This document shows positions 21,830-32,500 of a stretch of 35,356 nt of DNA, one piece after another. This DNA is from Schoenoplectus triqueter (taxonomy: Eukaryota > Streptophyta > Magnoliopsida > Poales > Cyperaceae): NCBI GenBank assembly GCA_964058805.1, contig CAXKVV010000359.1, positions 1-35,356 on the forward strand, read 5' to 3'. Below the pieces are notes generated by a model. The model was not told where the DNA came from, did no database searches, and saw nothing but the letters and a program-made list of their open reading frames with translations. Numbering within the stretch: position 1 is the stretch's first letter; every line of letters begins with the position of its first letter. Position numbers and translations under genes: made by a program.

Positions 21830-23760
21830 ATAAGATAATATTATATTTATCTTTCAACTCTTCTTCTATTTCATATTTATCCATCAATTCTTCAATATAT
21901 TATTTTTATCATTAAAATTTTAGATTGTTTCATATTTATACTATACTCACTACAGCAAAATTGGACTTTACTAACATCAATTTACTAACGATTTTTAGTG
22001 AAAACCGTTAGTTAGTGAAAACCGTTAGTAATATTAGGCGGTGACATTTTAAAAAATAAGTTCAACTATTTTATAACGTTTTGGAAGAAGAAAGCATTAC
22101 AAAAACGTGTCAGAAAGTGTAAAAAAATTATCGGACAATCCTTGCTAACAGTTTCTTATAAATAACCATTAGCAAATATTTTGGCGCTGGGTTTTGCTAA
22201 TGGTTATCTATAAAAAACCGTTAGAAAAAAATTTTGCGCTGTGTTTTGCTAACGATTATTTAGAAAAAAATTGTTAATAAAACTTCATGCGCAAAAATAA
22301 ATCTAATATATTCCATCTCACCAATAACATTTGTTCACACATATTGCCCATCTCACCGTTCGTTCATCCCAATCCAACGATCAAAAAATCAAAATTTAAA
22401 AATTAAAATCCCATGGATTACCAACTCTTTATCATATATTTTTATATATAAAAAGAAAGATGAGAGACATAGAGAGAAAAAAGAAAAGAGACCGGAGAAA
22501 TAAAAATAAAAATCCAACCATCTCAGCTTCAAACGGTCATAAAATTTGATAGAAAACTCCGATTGAAGCGTGCTACACGGCTACGGAAAGATTACGACGA
22601 GATCTACGGGTTAAAGCTTTTAGCCGTTACGGCCATTTTCCGGGCCAAAAAATATCATCTTGACCCTAAAAAACACATCAACGTGGCCGAATTTTCTATA
22701 TCTAGGCTCATAAAATTTTGGATTTAAAAAAAATTCAAAAACCCTTTGCTAATGGTTTATTAGCACAAATCATTAGCAATAATTCAAAAAAAATTCGCAA
22801 CACTCTTTGCTAACGATTTTTTTAACAAAAAAAAATTCACAACACCCTTTGCTAATGGCTTTTTAGTAAAAATCGTTAGAAAAACTTAAAAAAAATTACA
22901 ACACCCTTTGCTAACGATTTTTTTAACAAAAAAACGTTAGCAAAAATTAAAAAAAAAATTCACAACACACTTTGCTGACGTTTCTTGGCTAAAAATCGTT
23001 AGCAAATGTCAGTCCAGTGCTCTTTTTTTCCTAACGATTGCTTATACCTTTCCTAACCCCCTCATTACTAACGGTTATAAAACCGTTAGTAAATTACTGT
23101 AAAAATCGTTAGTGCTGCTTTTTTTAGTGCAGTGACTCTTAAATATATCTAATATATTCTTTGAACATTTTAAATTCTTTCATATTTACTAATATTTATC
23201 CGTGAACTATCTAATATATCATTAAATTTATATATTTATTCATTATTAAAATATATTTATATATATACACAATATTTATTTATGATAGTTTATACATCTT
23301 TAACTTTTATATTTATTCATAAAATTAAATTTATTTAATTAAATATATTTGGGTATATATTATTTATTTATTTTGCTTGATCTAACCCGATGTGACCCGT
23401 TCGGTCTGATTTTGGATTAATTCGAGAAAATTAAATAATGTCTATCGAATCAAATTAAAAAAAAATAATTTTATGAATAAATATAAAATATTTAAAGAGT
23501 TAAATAGTTAAATAATATATAAGATATTTTAAATAATTATTAGATATATAAGAATATATTTTATATGATACATTTCGAATTTATGGATAAATATGAAAAA
23601 ACTTAAAGTGTTTAAGCATATATTAGATATATTAAAGAATATACGAGTAAATATGAAAAGATCTAAAGAGTTGATGGATAAATATGATATATTAAAGAGT
23701 TGATAGATAAATATAAAATAGAAAAAAAATTAAAGAACAAATATGATATTAATCCAAAAA
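21830..23760. mobile_element. AT-rich foldback element split by a CACTA insertion
   Basis: The left arm 21833-21947 (ATATTATATTTATCTTTCAA, TCATATTTATCCATCAATTC) is the inverted complement of the right arm near 23640-23750 (GTTGATGGATAAATATGATA, GAGTTGATAGATAAATATAA). Both arms repeat the phrase TATTTATCCATCAACTCTT. The homology of the left arm resumes after the CACTA element at 23138. Confidence 0.5.
21948..23134. mobile_element. Second non-autonomous CACTA element
   Basis: It starts CACTACAGCAAAATTGGAC and ends TTTTTTAGTGCAGTG (complement CACTGCACTAAAAAA). ACT lies immediately outside both ends (21945-21947 and 23135-23137), a perfect 3-bp target duplication. Subterminal regions carry many copies of AACCGTTAG / CTAACGATTTTT in both directions, over about 330 bp at the left and 390 bp at the right. 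The 1187-bp length and lack of any transposase frame make it a deletion derivative. Confidence 0.8.
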
Positions 23761-24184
23761 AATAACTTAGAAAAATCTAACAAGACCTGCGACTGAGAGG
23801 AACCCAATAGTTCAAAACTTTTTTTTTTTCCTTTTTTGTGCGTGTAGGTGGGTTCAATATTCAAAACGACACTTCATATTTGGATGTATGATAGTAGTAA
23901 CAATTTCGAAATAAAATAGTAAATAATACTATTTCAAGTTAGAGATGTGACTCAAATATTTTTTTTCTCAAAAATATGAAAGATTTATTATTTTACTATC
24001 CAACAAAATTGAAATAGTAATTATTCTATTTTGATGAGAGAGAAAATAAAAACATTTAAATGTTCTATATGTACAATCCAAATAATATTTTTACTATTTT
24101 AAATAGCACCATATTTTTATTATTTTCAGACCAATTTCAATCATTCTTTTTTTTTTCTCTATTATTATTCACTATTTTCAGTTT
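23761..24184. other. AT-rich intergenic sequence
   Basis: No gene found. Repeated ACTATTT/AAATAGTA motifs may belong to an old element overlapping the next feature. Confidence 0.3.
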
Positions 24185-25745
24185 CTTTATTAATAACACT
24201 TTCATGAACTACATTCTACATACTCATTGCAATTCTGTAGCACGCGAAGAAGTGGTTGACCCAGTTTTAAATGTTCAAATAGCAATATTCTAAATTCCTA
24301 AAATATCTCCTATCCCCATCAAACTAGAATTTCCTTTATCCCCAACTTTTTTTTTAATATTCTATTTACTTGTTAATTAAAAATGAATTGACCATTTTTC
24401 CCTCCATAAATAAATTAAGGAGAAGTCTTTTATTTTATATCTTTACCCTTGCTTATATTACTTTTCGTAGATATATTTTATAATGTAAAACGACAAATTT
24501 CTTTAATCATTAGAAGTGCAAAATCCTTCAGCAAAGAACTAAGAAATCTTTCGATACTCTCTTTAGCAATAACGTACGTGCTCCAGTAAACAATAATGAA
24601 AAATAACACATGTTATTGGCTTTTGAATTCTTCCTGTGGATTGAATGAATTTTGAATAAATAAGAATTAAAGTAGAAGTTACTTGAGTTTTCATTTCTTC
24701 CTCCTCCTGTCATTAATCAATTTGATTTTTCCACTTTATTTACTCGACATACATGAATCTTTTTGCAGTTCTTCTTTTTTAGAAAAAGATGATTTTTTGA
24801 CCAATGGGTTAAGCATTTTGCAATGAGTATTTAACTTTCAAGTTCAATGAACCTAACCATCTAAGTTCCACATTATACTTTGGTAAAACACATTATGAAA
24901 CCTTGAATAAATTGCATGCTTGCTCAAATCCTTTCGCTTCAGCCTTCAAGAAAAGAAATACAGTTACGTGCTTATTCCAATATTTTGGCTTTATATACAC
25001 GGTGTTAGATTCAATATATTCAAATTAATTTTCATTCTTAATTTTAAGTATCTCCTCAATAGTTAATTGCATGTTGTTTTTACCACATACGTTTATGTTA
25101 AAGGAGGTCTAAATTGAAAGAGAAGTCCCAATGAAGACATTGAAATTCCTAAGTATTGTTAACGAAAATTGAAGTAAAGGTTCGAGCTAGCAACTAACTC
25201 ACAAGATGTAACCATCTGATCATGATCTCACGATATCACACCATGAATCAGAAAACCTGAAATGGAGATTGAAAAGAAAGAGGAACAAGGAAATTCGAAG
25301 TTCAAGCAGTGCTTTATGTTGAGTTTAGATAATGCCATCTTCAAATTCAAAGATATCTAATTAGAAATCAAGCCAACAACCGCAATTGTGCCAGTATCAC
25401 TACTGGTAAGAGGAGGGGAGGAGGCAATGGTGCGAACAGGTTGAAAATAATAGATGGACTTCTCAATTTATGCTGCAAAAAAAGTCTTAGTTGGAGATAA
25501 GGATAAATTAGTCAACTTAATGGACACAAAATATTAATAAATTAACCAAAAGGGGATAAAAGAAATAATGACTTAGTTTTGATGGGGAAATAAGATATTA
25601 GAATATTTTAATGGAGATATTGGCAATTTCTATAGTTTTTATGGATGCACCAGAAATTGACTCAAGAAAAATTGTATAATAGAATTATTAATATAAATAG
25701 TAAGTAATTCAATGAGAGTATTAATAACTGTGTCAACAATAATAT
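24185..25745. mobile_element. Element with long (~250 bp) imperfect terminal inverted repeats
   Basis: 24185-24440 pairs with the complement of 25480-25745. TTTATTAATAACACTTTCATG matches the complement of GAGAGTATTAATAACTG, and CTATCCCCATCAAACTAGAA and CCTTTATCCCC match the complements of TTTTGATGGGGAAATAA and GGGGATAAAAG. Long inverted ends suggest a MULE-type or other long-TIR element. No transposase and no recognisable captured gene in the ~1 kb centre, and no target duplication identified. Confidence 0.5.
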
Positions 25746-25862
25746 TTTCAGAACATTTTTTTTTAAAAAAAAATAAAGGTTTCTCATGCTTCACGTTCAG
25801 CGGTGGAGTTTAACAAAAAGAATCTTTAGTTATTACCCGCCAATGCAACAGGGTCAACCTAT

Positions 25863-25898
25863 TTCTTTCTTTCTTTCTTTCTTTATTTCTTTACTTCG
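25863..25898. repeat. (CTTT)n microsatellite
   Basis: TTTCTTTCTTTCTTTCTTTC-type run about 300 nt upstream of the TATA box of the aminotransferase gene. Confidence 0.75.
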
Positions 25899-26186
25899 AT
25901 ATTCGTGTATTGTTGTGTTGTTGCTGTGATGGACTGATGGTGGCGGCCGTGATCAACACCTTTCTTTAATTTCCTCCATTAGATATATGGGGATAACTGT
26001 TTCTTTTCAACATGCTAATTTGGTGTTGCAACGCGTCAACATTGTATAATTAATGTACAAACACGTTAAAAAAATCCACAGTTTCGTGAAGTCAGATACG
26101 AACCACGCATGCAGTCGCACTTCTTTGTTACAACTGGAAGCCAAGCATACCAATTCTATAAGTAAGTTCAAGTAGCTACCTGAGCC

Positions 26187-26193
26187 TATAAAT
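26187..26193 (+). promoter_or_regulatory. TATA box of the class V aminotransferase gene
   Basis: TATAAAT preceded by GAGCC lies 112 nt before the ATG. Transcription would start near 26217-26225, giving a purine-rich leader of about 75-80 nt (AGAGAGAAGAAAAAGC and similar), typical of plant leaders. No other ATG occurs between the predicted start and 26299. Confidence 0.6.
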
Positions 26194-26298
26194 TACTCCC
26201 CCAATATATTTCTCCTCTCGACCATATACAAAAGAGAGAAGAAAAAGCAACATCAAATATTAATTAAGAGAACTCCATACGAAACAAAGAGAAAACAG

Positions 26299-26572
26299 AT
26301 GCCATCTTTTAAGGCTATAGCCTCTCCGGCGACCAAGCCTCACAAGGAATCGTTTGGTCTCGATGCATTTTCTTCGCGCCATGATGTACCAGCAAGATGC
26401 AAGAACATGGAAGATAGGATTGTTTGGCTTCAGTCTCAACTTATTGGCAAAAGCGCAGAATTTGAGACACCATTCGGAAAGCGCCGTCTCACTTATGCCG
26501 ATCAGACAGCATCAGGCCGGTGCTTGAAGTACATTGAGAACTATATAATTCGAGAAGTTCTTCCTTTCTATG
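26299..26572 (+). CDS. Exon 1 of the class V aminotransferase gene
   Basis: Encodes residues 1-91 plus the first base of codon 92. It ends at TATG|GTATGAAC, a good donor. The final residues VLPFYG continue directly into NTHTDDS of exon 2, a junction expected for this family. Reading through the donor would end the frame three codons later, which explains why the open frame alone looks like a 94-residue protein. Confidence 0.88.
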
Positions 26573-29500
26573 GTATGAACTAGATGCTTTTTTTTTAGCC
26601 CAGATTATTTTCCAGTTTTATATCTCGTTTCGGTTTAGGCGAGTTTCTAGTTGCAGTAGGTGAAGTCAAAACTCAAAAATTTGGTTCCATTCAAGAAGTT
26701 TGCCATGCGTAAAAAGGGGCATACGGCATTACGTTGGTTATTTCTGCATGCAATCTTTCCTTTAAAGATAAAATCAATTCTAAGTTGCAGAGAAATATTT
26801 AATTATTTTAGAATTTTAATTGATTACAATAACTAAGTCTTTATTTATAGACTCATTATCTAACTAACTAATCATAAATACTAAACATCTCATACACTAC
26901 ACCTCACACAATATCTACTATATAATTATATTCATCTCAATCTATACCTCTAACATCCCCTAAACTCATCATGCGGTATGCATAGTGAATTTACACATCT
27001 CACGAGTTCTAACATCTCGATATATGAATTTGATCTCCAATTATATCATGAGTCTCCTAAAAGGAAGAAGAGCTCTTTTGGATTAAAAAAAACTATTGAT
27101 CGCTTCATGTTCTTTTGAGACATTTTGAAACATCAATAGAAAGATTTTATCCTTTTTAACAATAATTCAAAACTCATTTGAGTTCTCTTGAAAGAAAAGA
27201 AGAGAAGAATATAAGCCCGGTGCATGATTTGATCATTGAGAATTTAACTGAAAATAAAGGTTTTGGTTGTGAATTATAAGAAGGTTTTGGAGAATTGAGA
27301 TCTGGTACAGGTTGTAGATGTTGTATGTATCTAGGACAACTTAGGGAAGAATACCAGCACATTGGCACAAAGGAGGGGGAGGTCTCGGTAGAACTCATTT
27401 GCACTGGTGTACGAATCAGAGCTGCTAATATTCTTCAATTTGATTTGGATCATGCCCAAATTTGTATGTCGCTTTATTGTGCTCCGATAAATCTCACACT
27501 GCCTTGACTCAAGACGGCGCTAGAAAACGGATTCACACTTATCAGAGCGTAAGATCTCAAGAAATGCGAACAAAGCCTGAGATTTGACTTGTGAAAGAGC
27601 GGATCCCACCTCAGCCTCACCACTAGAGACATCCTTTCGCCGCCGCGTAGAAAGAGATGTCGAACTCTGGACATTACTATTCTCCTTTGACTCCGCAACT
27701 GACTCACTGGACACGCCGCCAAGCTCCTCCAGTTCTCTGACGGTACGATCCATTCCGGTCTCCAATCCCGTACCGGACTCATCTCCTAATTTCGCCTTCT
27801 CATCCTTTTTCAGTCCCATGGATTTGGATTCGTTGTACTCCTTGCAAGATCTGCTAGAGATCTCCGTTGCTACAAGTCCCGGGGATCTGACGTCATGCTT
27901 ATGATCCTCGACCGTCGGATCTTGTTTCTTGTCTTTCGCGAAGGGATCCGCCTCCTTCAGGCTGTGTTCCCTTTCCTCTTTCAGACGATTCACTTTCAGC
28001 TCTAGTGATATCTACCACACGATGAAGCTCGGCGACTCTGAGCTTGCGCAACTCTTCCACCCAGGCACCAGAGTCAATTGGTTCGGGATCACCGATGGTT
28101 CCGGGTTCTCCAGCGGAGGGGGTAAACCGTTGGTGAAGGTCCAGATAGCGAAGTCGACACTTGTGAGGGGTCAGGAGTTGAGAAAAGGTACTATGCAATT
28201 ATACCTCCATGGCAACCGAGTCCCAGTTGGAGGTGCCATGGCGAGCGACAGCACATGCTAACAAAAGCTCCTCCCAAGTGCCCCAGATCTCTCTGTTCGG
28301 GTCGTATGTGTCGTCAGATCTACCCATGGAGCTTCTAGTGGTCTCTCTGTCCGCGATCTTGATTTGTGGAGAAAAAAATAACGATCGTGATTGTTTCTTG
28401 ATCGGATCTTGATCGGATTGATTTAGATCGGAGAGGAGAGAAGCATAGAGGAATAAGAAGGAGAGAGAATCGCTGATCAGAAGAGTAAGTGAACAACAAA
28501 GTAAGAATATAGATTCTGGAATAGATATATTAGAATAGAATAGAGGTTTATTTTTAGAATATGCTAGAATAGAGGTACAAAAAGAAAATAAATGCTGAAA
28601 TAGATTGGGATAAGGTGTATAGGTTCTGAAATAGACGTGAGCCTAATTCCAGTGATATTCTTACTCTGATATCATATTAGAATGTGAGAATGAAAGAAAT
28701 CTTTAATTATCTTAAAATTTTAATTGATTACAATGACCAAGTCTTTATTTATAGATTCATTATTTAATTAACCAATTCTAAACATTAAATATCTCTCACA
28801 CTAAATCTCATATAATATCTCCTATACAATTCTAGTCATCTCAACTTATACCTCTGACACTTTTGCAGGACTGTAAATAAATTACATGCAATTGTACACA
28901 GTAATGTAAGAGCTTTATCACGCCTTTTGTCCCTTCAAGCTGACGACTACAATAGTAACTGTGTGGTGTCACATGCACATTCAATTGACTTACAACAACA
29001 AAAACAGCAAAATTGCAGAGTTACCATCAATGACTGTCTAACTACAATCACAAGTTCACCTATCACACCAACTTTCACATGACTAATCAAAAGCTCATAT
29101 CTAAATTTCCCTGTGTAGGTAACACTCACACTGATGATAGTTATGTGGGTCGAAAGACGACATGCATGGTAAAAGAGGCATCTTCCTACATAAAGTGGTG
29201 TATGAGAGCAGGGCCGGATGATGTGCTTCTCTTCTGTGGTTCCGGATCCTCGGGGGCCATTAAACATCTCCAAGAAGTGATGGGAATAGCCATGCCATCC
29301 ATCCTTCGAGATCGGGTACTGCAAATGCTGAAGGGGGAAGAGAGATGGGTTGTCTTCACTGGGCCATATGAGCACCACTCGAATCTTCTTTCATGGCGAA
29401 ATAGCACTGCAGAGGTTGTGGAAATTGGATTAGACAAAAATGGTCTGATTGATTTGGAAGAGTTGAGGTGCCAGTTGATGAACCTGAAGTATGCAAACCG

Positions 29501-32500
29501 ACCGATGTTAGGTTCATTCTCTGCTTGTAGTAATGTCACAGGGATTATATCCGATACACGAGCCATCGCACGGCTTCTCCATGCGCATGGGGCCTTTGCA
29601 TGCTTTGACTTCGCTGCCAGGTAATGTACATTTTTCATTTTTCTTGGATAAAAAAAAAAAACATTTTTCATTTTTCTGGTAACCCAGAGGAAGAACAGCG
29701 TGTAGTCCATACTTCTATAATATTAATGTTATTTAGTGTACCGTTTTAGTTTTCTTTGATAGTTGATGACTGGATGGCATCCGCAACGTCAATTCCAAGT
29801 CAGGACAGGAATTTCATAGCCTCTACAATTAATTAACAAAGCATGACGGCACATTCTATTATTGTTTGAATGAACTATCCTTTTCGATAGTATCGAAGTA
29901 GGCAGTAAATGAGGAATAATATGTGTCATAGTTGAGTTTGACACTCAATCCAGATCAAATCAATAAAATTTCCAACTAAAATATAAAATTGCAATATACA
30001 TAGAAATTATACATCATGAAGAGTTTATGCGTTAGGGGAAATAATTCCAAGTATAATTTACCCAATAATACCGACTAAGTATGAGAATTTGTCTTTGATC
30101 TAGTGGCAAAGACAATGTTCTACATGTGGGATCACAAATTCAAAATCAGTATGAATTTCTTTATAGATAATTAAAAAATAAATAATTTAAAACTCTCCAT
30201 CTTTACTAAAAAAAATACCGGCTAATTCGTCAAGTAAAGATGGTTGTTGCACTCACCTTGGTAGTTGGTAGCTAGAACTAACGCAGTTTAAAAAATCTCA
30301 TGTTTTCCTAATCAGGATTTTTCATTCTACAAAATTGAAATAAATGAATAAAAAATCTGACTGTCTAAATAATTGAGACATGGAGTCCAAATTTTGTGTT
30401 TTATTTTTTGCATCTTTTACATGCTCCAGTTTTTTTCTGGCTCTTTACCTTTCAAATCTAGGCGAAAATAATTATCAGCAAAAAAAAAACAAATAAATGA
30501 CCACAAACGAAATATGTGCACACGTAGGTCGATTAAATCCGTTCAATTAACACGAAACAATCTGTCACATGTAAATTATATAGAGGTGTGCCGATTAAGA
30601 AATATATATATATATATACGAGGAGGGATGAGTTGACAATGGGTTATTTTGACAACCTTAACAATGGACCTCTAAATAAATACCAACAAATCTTAAAAAT
30701 AGAAAAAAATTTATAGATATGTTTTTCTATCTTTAGATTGATGTCATTCAAATTTCATGCAATTTCATTATTGTTTGATAGTCCCTCAAAGATTATCAAA
30801 TTTTCATGCAATTTGTAACGGTTTTTGATGGACTATCAAACGATAATGAAATTACATGAAATTTGAATGATCATCAATCTAAAGGTAGAAGAACACATCT
30901 ATAAAAAAATTTACTTTTAAGATTTTTTTTATATTTATTTAGAGGTTCATTGTCAAGGTTGTCAAAATAATCCATTGTCAATGAATCCCCACTATATATA
31001 TATATAATATACACAGGTCAGAATTGAGAATTGAATCAGCAGATAGTGACATTATGAACATATTGAAGATGTGTGTGTGTGTGTATATATATATATAGAG
31101 TGGAGATAGCGTGAGCTTAAGCTCACGGAGGCCTTCCGTGAGCTTAACTCAAAAATATATTAATTCATCTCGAAATTTTAATTTATCATTCTCATTAAAT
31201 TCTTTATATGAAAATCTCATGGGATGCAAAAATTTGGAGCGTTTTGAGCTTTTTAAGTCATCGTTTTTAATTTTTGAAAATCAGCTCTAAAAATAATAAT
31301 AATATATTCAATACTTGAACATCATTTTAAAAAATTAAAAACGGTGACTTAAAAAACTCAAAACGCTCCAAATTTTTGCATCCCATGAGATTTTCATATA
31401 AAGAATTTAATGAGAATGATAAATTAAAATTTCGAGATGATTTAATATGTTTTTTGAGTTAAGCTCACGGAAGGGCTCCGTGAGCTTAAGCTCACGGAAG
31501 GGCTCCGTGAGCTTAAGCTCACGCTATCTCCACTCTATATATATATAAATGAAGATGTTTATATAATTGTAAAATTAATAATCAAATAACAAAACTTTCA
31601 GCCATTAGGAACCAAGAAGGAACCTCACTGTACTAAACGGTTATTTATTTCAACCCAATTATATTTTATTAATTTTATTCTACATAAAAGAATTTTATAA
31701 CAGAGAAGTCATCTTCTACAGCTTTGAAAGCGAGAGAGTTGACTTTGTTCAATTGCAGAACATACTTCATTTCGTCAAAGAAAATCAGCACAAAAATTTT
31801 CTAAGAAAAACCAAATCTTTCCCATCTGTTTCGTCAACTATTCTTCTTTTTCATGTATTTCTGCTTATTCTTATGGTGATGAAATTCAGCTTATCTCACT
31901 CTCCTTTATTATGTGAACAAGTATTGTTTCTTCTATTAAATATATTCATTCAAGAGACGGATGATAAGTTAATTCTTAATAATGCTTGACATCATTCCAA
32001 GAAGTTTTTTCATTTTTTTATATCTGAAAAATGATAGTCTTCTTCACCAAAATATTAACTTAATATTTGTTCTTTCAAGAAAGAAATTGAGAAAAGCATA
32101 TAGAATTATAGATACAGATTTCTGTTATCAGAGCGCGATATTCAATGAACTATCTAATTTAAAATCCATCTCTCATAGCCCCTCTAAATTTTTTCTCTCC
32201 TATAAACTGACACAGTGGGCCTTATGTGGAGATAGACATGAGGTCAGGGGAAATGGACGGATATGATGCAGTATTTCTAAGCCCTCATAAATTTGTTGGG
32301 GGCCCAGGAACTCCTGGAATTTTACTCATGAACAACTATCTTTACCAGCTCAGATCTTCCGCGCCTTCCTCCTGTGGTGGAGGCACTGTAGCTTATGTCA
32401 ATAACTTTGATGAAAAGGTATATTTACTAATTAGAATTCATATTTTTCTGTTGTTTATCCTCAGTTAATACTTAACATGGACAACATTATTTCAAATCAA

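Larger units (their letters stand above)
26786..28859 (-). mobile_element. Non-autonomous LTR element (copia/TRIM-like) carrying a captured gene, in intron 1
   Basis: Read on the minus strand, a ~170-bp LTR starting TGTCAGAGGTATAAG is followed by TGATATCAGAG, close to the Met-initiator tRNA primer site TGGTATCAGAG of plant copia and TRIM elements. At the far end a purine tract (TTTAGGGGA) directly precedes the second LTR (TGTTAGAGGTATAGA). The interior of about 1.7 kb lacks any gag, protease, integrase or reverse transcriptase signature. It holds a decayed Myb/bromodomain gene copy instead. The element runs antisense to the host gene and accounts for most of intron 1. Hand alignment of the two LTRs gives about 29 differences over about 169 positions, so it is an old insertion. 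Target duplication is uncertain: TTGCAG occurs at both borders (26785-26790 and 28863-28868), but this does not fit exact TG..CA ends. Confidence 0.8.
26573..29118 (+). other. Intron 1 of the host gene (2546 nt)
   Basis: GTATGAAC donor and CTGTGTAG acceptor. About 2.07 kb of it is the antisense LTR element. Without that element the intron would be near 470 nt. The stretches 26573-26785 and 28860-29118 hold no other feature I can support. Confidence 0.8.
29621..32215 (+). other. Intron 2 of the host gene (2595 nt)
   Basis: GTAATG donor and ACACAG acceptor. It holds a SINE-like piece near 30090, a foldback MITE (family C) at 30624-30990 and a family A MITE at 31098-31535. The short open frames at 31753-32266 are AT-rich, lack recognisable domains and are not called as genes. 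Confidence 0.8.

Noticed and set aside
27584..28261. Plus-strand frames of 106 and 110 residues in intron 1
   Set aside because: They are antisense shadows of the GC-richer captured bromodomain sequence. The minus-strand reading gives recognisable domains and the plus-strand one does not.
28947..29710. Minus-strand frames of 143 and 174 residues opposite exon 2
   Set aside because: Antisense shadows of a well-supported exon, with no domain content.
31753..32266. Two frames of 78 and 94 residues inside intron 2
   Set aside because: AT-rich, hydrophobic and without motifs. The second only becomes meaningful after the exon 3 acceptor at 32216.
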